A stretch of 64,000 bases of DNA from Streptomyces sp. NBC_01142 (lineage in GTDB: Bacteria > Actinomycetota > Actinomycetes > Streptomycetales > Streptomycetaceae), in assembly GCF_026341125.1 (NCBI RefSeq), contig NZ_JAPEOR010000002.1:2678501-2742500 (forward strand). Reading direction: 5' to 3'. The position numbers and the translations under genes are program-made. The stretch's first letter is position 1. Each line of letters begins with the position of its first letter. Below the pieces are notes generated by a model. It worked only from the letters and a program-made list of their open reading frames with translations. It made no database searches and had not been told where the DNA came from. Below are positions 43,851 to 52,358 of this stretch, piece by piece.

Positions 43851-44405
43851 GTGTTGCAGACGACCCCCACTCCCGCCCCTGTTGCCATCCCCCATGCTGA
43901 GGGGGTGAGCAACGAGGAGTTCCGCGCGGCCATGTCGCGACTGGCCGCCGGTGTGGTGCTGGTGACCGCGCACGACCCCGACGACGGCCCGCACGGCGCG
44001 GACGCCGGCATGACCGCGACAGCGTTCATGTCGGTGTCCCTGGACCCACCTCTGGTGCTGGTGAGCCTGCGCAACGGCTCCCGCATGGACGACCTGCTGG
44101 CCGAACAGCCGTTGTGGGGCGTCTCGGTGCTCTCGGAGAGCCAGCGGCACATCGCCGGGCGCTTCTCCATGAAGGGGCGGGTCAGCGATCGGCTGCTCTT
44201 CGAGGACATCCCGTACACAAGGGGCGAGGTGTCCGGGGCACTGCTGGTCCGGGGCGCGCTGGCAACGCTGGAGTGCCGTACGGAACAGCGGATGGAGGCG
44301 GGCGACCACACGCTGGTGATCGGCCGGGTGCTGAACGTGGACCTGCCGAGCGGGGACGGCGGCCCGCTGACGTATTTCCAGGGCCGGTACCGGCAGTTGG
44401 GGTAA
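43851..44405 (+). CDS. Flavin reductase-like (FMN-binding split-barrel) protein
   Basis: The 184-aa protein fits the flavin-reductase domain: FRAAMSRLAAGVVLVTAHDP, GMTATAFMSVSLDPPLVLVS, IAGRFSMKGRVSDR and GALLVRGALATLECRTEQRM, with the closing GDHTLVIGRVLNVDL motif. Such proteins reduce or bind flavin and may serve a two-component monooxygenase, none of which is nearby. GTG at 43851. The substrate is unknown. Confidence 0.88.
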   Translation: MLQTTPTPAPVAIPHAEGVSNEEFRAAMSRLAAGVVLVTAHDPDDGPHGADAGMTATAFMSVSLDPPLVLVSLRNGSRMDDLLAEQPLWGVSVLSESQRHIAGRFSMKGRVSDRLLFEDIPYTRGEVSGALLVRGALATLECRTEQRMEAGDHTLVIGRVLNVDLPSGDGGPLTYFQGRYRQLG

Positions 44406-44510
44406 GCCTCGCGCGAGCCCGGCCGGACTCGGCCGACCGCGGGTGAGGCTCCCGGCCGCGGGGGGCCGGTGCGGGTGGGCCGGTGCGGAGTAGGGCCGGT
44501 GCGGACCCGG

Positions 44511-44945
44511 CTACCAGTCGCGGCCCGTGCGGCCGCGCTTCGTCTCGGCGCGCTGCTTCTTCTCGCGCAGGCGGCGTTCGTTGATGCCCCGCGGGATCCT
44601 CGTGGGGCGGCGCGGCCGCGGCGGCGGCGCCGTCGCCTCGGCCAGCAGCGAGGCGAGTCGGACCGCGGCGGTCTCACGGTTGCGCCACTGGGAGCGGTGT
44701 TCCGACGCCCGTACGGCGACGACCCCACCCACCAGCCGGCTCGCGAGGCGCTCCAGCGCCCGCTCCTTCCACACCGGCGGCAGCGCCTCGGTCCTGGCGA
44801 GGTCGAAGCGGAGCTCCACCTGCGAGTCGCTGGTGTTGACGTGCTGGCCGCCGGGCCCCGACGACCGCGAGAAACGCCAGATGAGCTCGGCCTCCGGCAG
44901 GGAGACCGAACCGCGGATGATGTAGGGCCCGGACATGTGTCCCAT
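44511..44945 (-). CDS. arfB: Peptidyl-tRNA hydrolase ArfB (ribosome rescue)
   Basis: The 144-aa class-I release-factor-like protein has the GGQ motif in RSSGPGGQHVNTSDSQVELR and the basic C-terminal tail (RRLREKKQRAETKRGRTGRD) that enters the empty mRNA channel. It hydrolyses peptidyl-tRNA on stalled ribosomes. The N-terminus offers MGHMSGPYIIRG; the second ATG (44936) is an equally good start. It stands alone between the flavin reductase and the TerD gene. Confidence 0.92.
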   Translation of the reverse strand: MGHMSGPYIIRGSVSLPEAELIWRFSRSSGPGGQHVNTSDSQVELRFDLARTEALPPVWKERALERLASRLVGGVVAVRASEHRSQWRNRETAAVRLASLLAEATAPPPRPRRPTRIPRGINERRLREKKQRAETKRGRTGRDW

Positions 44946-45142
44946 GGTCGCGTGCCCGCGCCGTTCGCGTCACTCTCTTTTCGGCACTCCCGGCCAAAAT
45001 AGACCGGAACACCCCGAAAGCCCGGTAAAGAAAGCAAAGACGGGGTGGAACCTCGCGGTCCCCTGCCTGCGTTATGACGGGTGACGGTAGCTTTCGGAAA
45101 GGGCTCATAGCCCGCGCACTCGATCACGAAGGGGACTTCCCC

Positions 45143-45718
45143 ATGGCAGTAAGCCTGTCCAAGGGCGGCAACGTCTCGCTCACCAAGGAGGCACCGGGCC
45201 TGACCGCCGTCACGGTCGGCCTCGGCTGGGACGTCCGCACCACCACCGGCACCGACTTCGACCTCGACGCCTCGGCGATCGGTGTGAACCCCGGCGGCAA
45301 GGTGGCCTCCGACGCCCACTTCGTCTTCTTCAACAACAAGGCCACGCCGGACCAGACCATCGTCCACACCGGTGACAACCGCACCGGCGAGGGCGGCGGC
45401 GACGACGAGCAGATCAACGTCAACCTGGCGGGTCTGCCGGCCGACGTCGACAAGATCGTCTTCCCGGTCTCGATCTACGACGCCGTGACCCGCAGCCAGA
45501 ACTTCGGCCAGGTGCGGAACGCCTACATCCGCATCGTCAACCAGGCCGGTGGCGCCGAGCTCGCCCGCTACGACCTCAGCGAGGACGCCGCCACCGAGAC
45601 CGCGATGGTCTTCGGCGAGCTCTACCGCAACGGCGCGGAGTGGAAGTTCCGTGCCGTCGGCCAGGGTTACGCCTCGGGCCTGGAGGGCATCGCCCGCGAC
45701 TTCGGCGTCAACCTCTGA
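45143..45718 (+). CDS. TerD-family protein
   Basis: The 191-aa protein is a complete TerD domain: [77 protein letters not shown] and [20 protein letters not shown]. TerD proteins bind Ca2+ through the acidic loops and act in tellurite, stress and possibly membrane-linked processes. Streptomyces TerD paralogues are linked to development. ATG at 45143. It is monocistronic with a strong terminator. Confidence 0.95.
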   Translation: MAVSLSKGGNVSLTKEAPGLTAVTVGLGWDVRTTTGTDFDLDASAIGVNPGGKVASDAHFVFFNNKATPDQTIVHTGDNRTGEGGGDDEQINVNLAGLPADVDKIVFPVSIYDAVTRSQNFGQVRNAYIRIVNQAGGAELARYDLSEDAATETAMVFGELYRNGAEWKFRAVGQGYASGLEGIARDFGVNL

Positions 45719-45801
45719 CCCGTCCGAGTCAACGTCTGACACGTCTGACGCCTGCGCCGTACCGGTCGAGGCACAGATCGACGTACAGACAGACGTATCG
45801 G

Positions 45802-45849
45802 TGACAGGGCCCCGGCCGCCACGGAGACGCGGCGGCCGGGGCCCTGTCA
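45802..45849. terminator. 19-bp perfect-stem bidirectional terminator
   Basis: TGACAGGGCCCCGGCCGCC (45802-45820) pairs perfectly with 45831-45849, with a 10-nt loop, between convergent TerD and M1 peptidase genes. Confidence 0.95.
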
Positions 45850-45853
45850 TTCC

Positions 45854-47263
45854 CTAGGGCTGTTCCGGCTTGTCCTTGCCGTAGAGCCAGGTGTCCCAGA
45901 GCCCGGTCAGATCCTTGCCGGCCTTCTCCTCGACGTACGCCGTGAAGTCGTCGGTGGAGGCGTTGGCGTGGCGGTTCTTCTTCGCCCAGCCCTGCAGGAT
46001 CTCGTAGAACGCGTCGTCACCGACCGCCTGACGCACCTTGTGCAGCACCATCGCGCCGCGCCCGTACACCGGAGACTCGGAGATGTCCGCCGCGGTGGGC
46101 GGATCGGCGGGCGGGAAAGCCCAGTTGTCCGCTTTTGCGAATTCCTTGTCAAAGCTCTTCTGGGCCGGTACGTCCTCGAAGTCCTCGGCCCAGATCCACT
46201 CCGCGTAGGTGGCGAAGCCTTCGTTGAGCCACATGTCCTTCCATGACTCGGGGGTCACGGAGTTGCCGTACCACTGGTGGGCCAGCTCATGGACGAGGGT
46301 CTCGGTGTCGAACTGTCCCTCGGGGAAGACGGGCCTGTTCTGGGTCTCCAGGGCGTAGCCGACCTCGCCGTCCGGCACGACGATCGCGCCGGTGGAGGAG
46401 AAGGGGTACGGGCCGAAGTTCTCCGTACCCCACTCCATGATCTCGGGGATCCTGGCGAGGAGAGCCGCGCTGCGTCCGGCCACGGCCGGGTCGGCGGCGG
46501 TGAGGACCGGCAGTCCGGCGGGGGTACGGGAAGCCTTGACCCGGTAGTCGCCGATCGCGAGCGTGGCGAGATAGCTCGCCATCGGCTCCCCCGTGTGCCA
46601 GGCGAAGGTGGTGCGCTCGCCCTTCGCCCCCTCGCTCTTCGTCCGCCGGCTCTTCAACTCACCGTTGGAGATGGCCTCCAGCTCCTTGGGCACCGTCACC
46701 GTGATGTCGTACGTCGCCTTGTCCGACGGGTGGTGATTGCCGGGGAACCAGGCCATCGACCCGGTGGGCTCCCCGACCGCGAGCGCGCCGTCCGCGGTCT
46801 TCAGCCAGCCTTCCTCCGTGTCGTCGTCGTCCGTGATCGTCTTCGGGACGCCGGAGTAGCGGACGACGGTGCGGAAGGTCCTGCCCTTGTCGAGGTCGCG
46901 GTGCGGGCGCAGTGTCAGCTCGTCGCCGGCCCGGTTGGCGGCGGCCTTCTCACCGTCGACGGTCGCGCCGTCGACCGTCATCCCGTGCAGGTCGAGGTTG
47001 AAGGCGCTCAGGTCCTGGGTGGCGCGGGCGGTGATCTCGGCGGTGCCCTTCAGACGGCCCGTGTCCGGGTCGACGTCGAGGGTCAGGGCGTAGTGCTGGA
47101 CGTCGTAACCGCCGTTGCCGAGCTTGGGGAAGTACGGATCGCGGACGCCCGCGGCGCCCGGCTTTCCCTGGACGCCGGTAGCGCCGTCCGTGCAGCCCGT
47201 CAGGAGCAGCAGGGCGGCGGCGGGCGCCAGGGCACGTATGCGTACGAGAGTTCGCTGGTCCAC
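45854..47263 (-). CDS. M1-family zinc metallopeptidase, lipoprotein
   Basis: The 469-aa protein has lipobox LLLLTGC (Cys about residue 20) and an M1 aminopeptidase fold with zinc motif VHELAHQWYGNSVTPESW, downstream Glu in WLNEGFATYAEWIWAED, and the exopeptidase site GYALETQNRP. It cleaves peptides outside the membrane. GTG at 47263 gives a normal signal (VDQRTLVRIRALAPAAALLL); upstream codons are open but lack features. It is convergent with TerD and co-directional with hbpS. Confidence 0.9.
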   Translation of the reverse strand: MDQRTLVRIRALAPAAALLLLTGCTDGATGVQGKPGAAGVRDPYFPKLGNGGYDVQHYALTLDVDPDTGRLKGTAEITARATQDLSAFNLDLHGMTVDGATVDGEKAAANRAGDELTLRPHRDLDKGRTFRTVVRYSGVPKTITDDDDTEEGWLKTADGALAVGEPTGSMAWFPGNHHPSDKATYDITVTVPKELEAISNGELKSRRTKSEGAKGERTTFAWHTGEPMASYLATLAIGDYRVKASRTPAGLPVLTAADPAVAGRSAALLARIPEIMEWGTENFGPYPFSSTGAIVVPDGEVGYALETQNRPVFPEGQFDTETLVHELAHQWYGNSVTPESWKDMWLNEGFATYAEWIWAEDFEDVPAQKSFDKEFAKADNWAFPPADPPTAADISESPVYGRGAMVLHKVRQAVGDDAFYEILQGWAKKNRHANASTDDFTAYVEEKAGKDLTGLWDTWLYGKDKPEQP

Positions 47264-47468
47264 ATCCTTGATCCTATGCGGGCGGACTCCCCGGGCCCTG
47301 GGTGATCTCCGGTACCGCGGAGCGTGCCCAACGGTCCGGGCCGGCCCGGCATCCGTACGTTCGTGCCCGGAGTCCGTACATCCCGTCCCCGTCCGTACGT
47401 CCCGTCCCCGTCCGTACATCCCGTCCGTACATCCCGTCCCGTACGTCCCGTCCGGGCCTCCGTCCGGG

Positions 47469-47516
47469 CGTCCGTCGGGGCGTCCGTCGGGGCGTCCGTC
47501 GGGGCGTCCGTCGGGG
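47469..47516. repeat. Four exact 12-bp CGTCCGTCGGGG repeats
   Basis: The array lies just beyond the hbpS stop. It is preceded by degenerate GTCCCGTCC(GTAC) repeats from about 47385. There is no gene in the gap between the M1 peptidase and hbpS. Confidence 0.88.
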
Positions 47517-47526
47517 CGTTACGGCG

Positions 47527-48084
47527 CTACCGGGCGAGCGCCGCGACGCCCGCCCTCGCGAACTCCTCGTCCTGGGCACCGCTCGGCGCGCCCGCCACGC
47601 CGATGCCCGCGATCGGAGCGCCCTTGACCTGCACCGGCGCGCCGCCCCCGAGGAACAGGGTGCCGGGGATGTCCTTCAGGTTCGGGGCCTGCTCGAGGCG
47701 CTTGACGAGCTCGGAGGTCGGCGCGTTCCAGGAGACGGCGGTGAACGCCTTCTTCTCGGCCGACTCGTACGACTGCGGGCCGGCGCCGTCGCCGCGCAGG
47801 GTGACGATGGTGTTGCCGTTGCGGTCGACGACGGCGACGGTGACCCGCTGGTTCGCCTTCTCGGCGGCGTCCAGGGTGGCCTGCGCGGCCTTGGTGGCGG
47901 CCGCCACGGTCAGGTGGGTGGACTGCTGGAGATTGCCGTTCGCGGTGTCGGCCCCGACCGCGGCCAGGGACTCCGCGGCGGGGGCGGAAGCGTTGGCGGA
48001 CACGGCTCCGAAGGTGCCGGCGCCCAGCGCGGCAGCGGCGACAGCACCGGTCAGGACACGGGCGCGCAGAGACATCTTCTTCAT
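47527..48084 (-). CDS. hbpS: Secreted haem-binding sensor protein HbpS
   Basis: The 185-aa GlcG/HbpS (DUF336) protein has a signal peptide (ending near SANASAPA, residue 33) and conserved VTVAVVDRNGNTIVTLRGDG, ESAEKKAFTAVSWN and GTLFLGGGAPVQVKGAPIAG. In S. reticuli and S. coelicolor HbpS is an extracellular haem-degrading, redox-sensing octamer that modulates the SenS kinase. ATG at 48084 follows AGGAG. It is divergent from senS-senR across 318 bp, so both sides may share a SenR-controlled region. Confidence 0.93.
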   Translation of the reverse strand: MKKMSLRARVLTGAVAAAALGAGTFGAVSANASAPAAESLAAVGADTANGNLQQSTHLTVAAATKAAQATLDAAEKANQRVTVAVVDRNGNTIVTLRGDGAGPQSYESAEKKAFTAVSWNAPTSELVKRLEQAPNLKDIPGTLFLGGGAPVQVKGAPIAGIGVAGAPSGAQDEEFARAGVAALAR

Positions 48085-48402
48085 GATCGTTGACTCCTTG
48101 GGCTGGTCCGGGAAGCTGCTGCGTTCCCGCTCTGCCACCGATCCTGGGGCCGGATCCGGGGCCGGACGGTCGACGTACCGGCTGCTCGGCGCAGGCATGA
48201 TGGTGGACGGCCGGGTCAGCCGATCGGTTGATGCGGGTGTGGTCCCGCCGGGTCACGATGCAGAGGAAGACCCGGCGCGCGCGACCGCTCGGGGAGAGAA
48301 CGCGACCGCCCAGGGACCGCTCAGGCGCCGCCCAGGCACCGCTCAGGCACCGCCCAGAGACCGCTCAGGCACCGCCCAGAGACCGCTCAGGGAGAGAAGA
48401 AG
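48085..48402. promoter_or_regulatory. Divergent hbpS-senS promoter region with tandem repeats
   Basis: No gene is supported. Near senS, about 22-bp imperfect units of GCACCGCCCAGAGACCGCTCAG (48300-48392) fill the region just before the senS start. The proximal half lacks repeats and should hold the hbpS promoter. Confidence 0.65.
48300..48392. repeat. Tandem CACCGCCCAGAGACCGCTCAGG array before senS
   Basis: At least four imperfect 22-bp units alternate CCGCTCAGG and CCGCCCAG(AGA). They run up to the GGGAGAGAAGAAG ribosome-binding region of senS. Confidence 0.8.
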
Positions 48403-49599
48403 ATGGCCGCCCCACTGTCCGACGCCGACCGGGATCCGGACGCCCGGTGGCTGGTGACGGTGATGAACACCGCCTTCCTCGCCCTCCTCGCCGGCTCCCT
48501 CCTGCGCTACCTCCTCAAGCATCCGGACAGCCCCCGGCTGCCGTGGGTCGTCGGCCTGAGCATCGCGCTCGCCGCACTCCAGCTCGCCGGCCACTGGCTG
48601 GGGCGGGGACAGCGACCGGGCCGCCGCAGCAGCCTGTTCCTGCTCGGCTCCGTCGTCGGGTGCTGGGTCGTGATCGTTCTGCTCGCGCCGAGTTTCGCCT
48701 GGTGCGCCGTGCCGCTGATCTACACCTCTCTGCGGTCCCTGCCCACCCGGGCCGCCGTCGCGCTCGTCGCGGTGCTCTGCGCCCTGGTCATGATCGCGGA
48801 GTGGCGGCTGGCGGACGGGGTGGACCCGAACCTCTTCCTGCTGCCCCCGACCGTCGCGGTCCTCGCCACCACCGTCTTCCTCTACATGCGGCGCCAGTCC
48901 GACCGGCTGCGGGGGACCGTCGACGATCTGACCCGCACCCGCCGCGAACTGGCGGCCACCGAGCGGCGCGAGGGCACCCTCGCCGAACGCCAGCGGCTGT
49001 CCATGGAGATCCACGACACCCTCGCCCAGAGCCTGTCCAGCCAGCAGATGCTGCTCCAGGCCGCGGAGCGCACCTGGGACAGCGACCCGGGGGCCGCCCG
49101 CCGCCATGTCCGTACCGCCGAGTCGATCGCCGAACGCAGCCTCGCCGAGGCGCGGCGCTTCGTGCACGACCTGGCCCCGGCCGATCTGGCCGAGGGCGGG
49201 GGCCTGGCCGAGGCCCTGCGTACGCTGGCCGAGCGCGAGTCCACCGGCTCCCTCCAGGTCCACTTCCATCTGGACGGGGCGCCGGCCCCGCTGCCCGACC
49301 GGGTCCAGTCGGCGCTGCTGCGGATCGCCCAGGGCGCGCTGGCAAACGTACGGGAACACGCCGGCGCCACCACCGCCGCGCTCACCCTCAGCCATCTCGA
49401 CGACCAGGTGGTGCTGGACGTCGCCGACGACGGCCGCGGCCTCGTGCCGGACTCGCCACAGACCTCCGGCGTACGCGGCCACGGACTGCCCGCGATGCGC
49501 GCCCGCGTACGGCAGCTGGGCGGCACCCTGACCATCGAGTCCGCACCGGGCGAGGGCACGGTCCTGTCCGCCGCGATCCCCTTGGAGCCCGCCCCGTGA
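48403..49599 (+). CDS. senS: Sensor histidine kinase SenS
   Basis: The 398-aa kinase has five N-terminal membrane helices (about residues 20-170) and a cytoplasmic HisKA_3 phosphoacceptor RLSMEIHDTLAQSLSSQQM (His about 201). A HATPase_c domain with VREHAGATTAALTLSHLDDQ, VADDGRGLVPDS and GHGLPAMRARVRQLGG follows. It senses redox or haem state through HbpS. Its stop overlaps the senR start by 4 bp (GTGA at 49596-49599). Confidence 0.93.
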   Translation: MAAPLSDADRDPDARWLVTVMNTAFLALLAGSLLRYLLKHPDSPRLPWVVGLSIALAALQLAGHWLGRGQRPGRRSSLFLLGSVVGCWVVIVLLAPSFAWCAVPLIYTSLRSLPTRAAVALVAVLCALVMIAEWRLADGVDPNLFLLPPTVAVLATTVFLYMRRQSDRLRGTVDDLTRTRRELAATERREGTLAERQRLSMEIHDTLAQSLSSQQMLLQAAERTWDSDPGAARRHVRTAESIAERSLAEARRFVHDLAPADLAEGGGLAEALRTLAERESTGSLQVHFHLDGAPAPLPDRVQSALLRIAQGALANVREHAGATTAALTLSHLDDQVVLDVADDGRGLVPDSPQTSGVRGHGLPAMRARVRQLGGTLTIESAPGEGTVLSAAIPLEPAP

Positions 49600-50228
49600 A
49601 CGCTGTGCCCCCCGTACGCATCCTGCTCTGCGACGACCACGCGGTGGTACGTGCCGGGCTGCTCGCCCTCCTCGGCAGCGAGGGCGACATCGAGGTCGTC
49701 GGCGAGGCGGGCAGCGGGGAGGAGGCGGTCGCGATGGCCGGCAAGCTGAAGCCGGACGTCGTACTGATGGACCTCCAGCTGGGCGCGGGCATCGACGGGG
49801 TGGAGGCCACCCGCCGTATCGCGACACCCGAGGTGCACGTCCTCGTCCTGACGACGTACGACACCGATGCCGACATCACCCGTGCCATCGAGGCGGGCGC
49901 GACCGGCTATCTGCTGAAGGCCGAGCGCCCGGAGGAGCTGTTCTCGGCGATCCACGCGGCCGCGCAGGGCCGCACGGCGCTCTCGCCTCCGGTCGCGAGC
50001 CGCGTCATGGACCGGATGCGGGGCACGGGCCGGCCGGCCCTGACCGAGCGGGAACAGGACATTCTGGGCCAGCTGGCACGGGGCCTGGGCAACCGCGAGA
50101 TCGCCCGCGCGCTGTTCATCAGCGAGGCGACGGTGAAGACCCATCTGGGCCGGATCTACACCAAGTTGGGCGTGGACACGCGGGCGGGCGCGGTGGCGGT
50201 GGCGAAGGAACAGCGCCTTCTGCCGTAA
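49596..50228 (+). CDS. senR: LuxR-type response regulator SenR
   Basis: The 210-aa NarL-type regulator has a receiver domain (ILLCDDHAVVRAGLLALLG, phosphoacceptor Asp in VVLMDLQLG) and a C-terminal helix-turn-helix (ALTEREQDILGQLARGLGNR, EIARALFISEATVKTHLGRI). GTG at 49596 overlaps the senS stop. In Streptomyces SenR activates redox and iron genes such as a catalase-peroxidase operon; no such target gene is in this window apart from possibly hbpS. Confidence 0.94.
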   Translation: MNAVPPVRILLCDDHAVVRAGLLALLGSEGDIEVVGEAGSGEEAVAMAGKLKPDVVLMDLQLGAGIDGVEATRRIATPEVHVLVLTTYDTDADITRAIEAGATGYLLKAERPEELFSAIHAAAQGRTALSPPVASRVMDRMRGTGRPALTEREQDILGQLARGLGNREIARALFISEATVKTHLGRIYTKLGVDTRAGAVAVAKEQRLLP

Positions 50229-50413
50229 GTCCGATCGTGGCCTCTGGTGTCCGGCCGCGGCTGTCCGCGGCGCGGGCGGCTGCCGCGGAGCCCGGGTCCT
50301 CCGGCGTCCGGCGGCGTCCGGCGGCGTCCGGCGGCCGGTCCTCCACCCGCCGGCCGTTCCACCTCCCCCGCGCGGCGGAGACGGTCCGCCCTCGGCGCCG
50401 ACGCGACGGCGCC

Positions 50414-50953
50414 ATGTCCACGGCCAGTCTGTTCTCCATGACGCCAGCGACCGCGCCCTCACCCAGCGCCACCACCACCGCCGCCACCGCCACTCCCGCT
50501 CCCGCCCCCCGCTGGGCCCGCCGGACCGCACACGCCATCGCGCTCTGCGCCCTCCCCTCCGGACTGTGGCGCCTCGCGATGGCCTCGGGGATCTACGTGG
50601 GCTACAGCGACGAGGTCCTGCGGGACGAGTTCGGCATCCCCGGCTGGGGCATCGCGTACGTCGTCGGCCTGACCGTCCTCCAGGAGATCGCCTCTCTGCT
50701 GCCCCTCCTCCTCGTCACCGACCGGCGGCGGTTCCGCCGCCCGAAGGCCGTCGCCATCACGGCCGCTTCCGCCTCGGCCTTCGCAACCCTGCTGGCACTG
50801 AGCCAGGTGGTGGTCTACTTCACCGTCGAGAGCCAGACCTTCATGTCCGACACCGCGAACACCGTGGCGGGCTTCGTCTTCGCTCCGCTGTTCGTCATCG
50901 GCCCGCTGCTCGGGGCCGTGACCCGGTCGTACTGGAAGCGGCACCGGGCATGA
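50414..50953 (+). CDS. Multi-pass membrane protein (179 aa)
   Basis: An Ala/Thr/Pro-rich cytoplasmic start (TTTAATATPAPAPRWARR) is followed by four membrane segments (for example IALCALPSGLWRLAMASGIY, WGIAYVVGLTVLQEIASLLP, AITAASASAFATLLALSQVV, VAGFVFAPLFVIGPLLGAV). No family is recognised. The ATG at 50414 is provisional; 50438 is another. It precedes the hypothetical gene by 13 bp, suggesting an operon. Confidence 0.75.
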   Translation: MSTASLFSMTPATAPSPSATTTAATATPAPAPRWARRTAHAIALCALPSGLWRLAMASGIYVGYSDEVLRDEFGIPGWGIAYVVGLTVLQEIASLLPLLLVTDRRRFRRPKAVAITAASASAFATLLALSQVVVYFTVESQTFMSDTANTVAGFVFAPLFVIGPLLGAVTRSYWKRHRA

Positions 50954-50958
50954 CACCA

Positions 50959-50974
50959 TCGAGCACGTGCTCGA
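50959..50974. repeat. 16-bp perfect palindrome over a start codon
   Basis: TCGAGCACGTGCTCGA contains the GTG start (50967) of the next gene at its centre. Confidence 0.6.
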
Positions 50975-51491
50975 CATCGGCTACTCCCTCTCCCGCCGCT
51001 TCCCCGACCCCCCGCAGACCGACTACCGGCGCGCGGACGTCCAGGCGCTGCGCCACGACCTCTTCTGCGGCGACGTGTACCTCGCGGACACCAAGGAGGA
51101 CCGCGAGGTGTCCACAGGCTGGGGATGGGTTCCGGTGCTGGACTTCGCCTGGGCGCTGTGCGACATCGTCGAGCAGCTCGACCGCGACCCGCTCGGCGGC
51201 CGGGCCGCGAATCCGCAGTACGCCGAGCTGGACTTCACCGAGTCCGCCGACCGCATGCTCTTCGAGCGCCGCTTCGGCTGGGTGGACGTGGAGTCCGACT
51301 GGATGCCGGGCGACGAGCCGCCGCTCAGTTTCAGCCACAGCGAGCTGCGCCACGAGGCCCGCGACTTTCTGCACGACCTGATCGCGGACCTGTCCGACAT
51401 GCACGAGGGCCTCGCCGACAACCCGGTGGTCTGGGATCTGCAGGCCCGCTTCCCCCGTATGCCGGTCCGAAAGCGCGGCCGCCGCGGCTGA
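50967..51491 (+). CDS. Hypothetical protein (174 aa)
   Basis: The family is not recognised. It is a soluble, acidic protein with segments YRRADVQALRHDLFCGDVYL, GWGWVPVLDFAWALCDIVEQ and DRMLFERRFGWVDVESDWMP. The basic tail is RKRGRRG. The GTG start sits inside a 16-bp palindrome. It probably forms an operon with the preceding membrane gene (13-bp gap). Codon use is normal for the window. Confidence 0.78.
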   Translation: MLDIGYSLSRRFPDPPQTDYRRADVQALRHDLFCGDVYLADTKEDREVSTGWGWVPVLDFAWALCDIVEQLDRDPLGGRAANPQYAELDFTESADRMLFERRFGWVDVESDWMPGDEPPLSFSHSELRHEARDFLHDLIADLSDMHEGLADNPVVWDLQARFPRMPVRKRGRRG

Positions 51492-51532
51492 AAGCCCCTC
51501 GGCGGGGGCACCACGAGGGCGGGCGCCCTACG

Positions 51533-52225
51533 TCACCCCTCCACCCGCACTCCGATCTGCGCCGCGAAAGCCGGCGCCAGATCCAGCAGTTGGGCCGGAC
51601 TGATCACCGCACCGGCCAGCCGGTCCACGCCCCGGGCGATGTCCAGCTCGGCGACCGTCCGCAGATCGACGTTCTTCATCTGCGCCCCGCTGAAGTCCGC
51701 CCGCCGCAGCACACAGTCGCGGAACTCCACCCGCTCCAGCTGCGCACCCCCGAAGTCCGTCTCCGTCAGCACACACCCCTCGAAGACGACGTCCTTCAGC
51801 TTCGCCGTGCGCAGATTCAGGTAGTCGATCTTCCCGCCCCGGATCAGCACCCGCTCCAGCACGGCGCCGTGCAGCTGCACCCCACCCAGCCGCGCGTCCG
51901 TCACCTCCACATCGCGCAGCGAGGCACCCGCGAGATCGGTGCCCACACCCCGGATGCCGCTGAGCACGGAGTCGATGAAGCGGGCGCGCAGCAGCTCGGT
52001 CTCGTCAAGACCGCACTCGCGCAGCGCGCAGTCGATGAACCGGGCCCCGCGCCCCGACTGCCCGGCGAAGTCCAGGTCCCTGAACTCCACTCCGTCGTAG
52101 TCGCCGTCCGGCTCCAGCCCGACGCCGCCGTCCTCGCCGTCGAACGGAACGAGCGGAGGCAGCCGCACCTCCGGCCGCCGTGCCGCCACCTGCGTTTTCT
52201 CCGACTTCCGTGCCATGTCCCCCAT
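51533..52225 (-). CDS. Pentapeptide-repeat protein
   Basis: The 230-aa protein contains tandem A(D/N)LxX-like repeats forming a right-handed helix, for example GVEFRDLDFAGQSGRGARFI, LRDVEVTDARLGGVQLHGAV and RVEFRDCVLRRADFSGAQMK. Repeats run from about residue 45 to 195. ATG at 52225 follows GGAGGG; an ATG at 52216 (MARKSEK) is also possible. Pentapeptide proteins may mimic DNA or form scaffolds. No partner is evident. Confidence 0.9.
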   Translation of the reverse strand: MGDMARKSEKTQVAARRPEVRLPPLVPFDGEDGGVGLEPDGDYDGVEFRDLDFAGQSGRGARFIDCALRECGLDETELLRARFIDSVLSGIRGVGTDLAGASLRDVEVTDARLGGVQLHGAVLERVLIRGGKIDYLNLRTAKLKDVVFEGCVLTETDFGGAQLERVEFRDCVLRRADFSGAQMKNVDLRTVAELDIARGVDRLAGAVISPAQLLDLAPAFAAQIGVRVEG

Positions 52226-52358
52226 CGTGCCCCCTCCCACTGACAACGCCCCTGGCGGAGCACCGCCGAAGCCCCGGAAGCCCCGCCGAAGCCGCATGTC
52301 ACAAACCGGGAGCCGCGATCCGTCCCCTCCCTGAGAGCGAACCAAGGGAGAGACAGCC

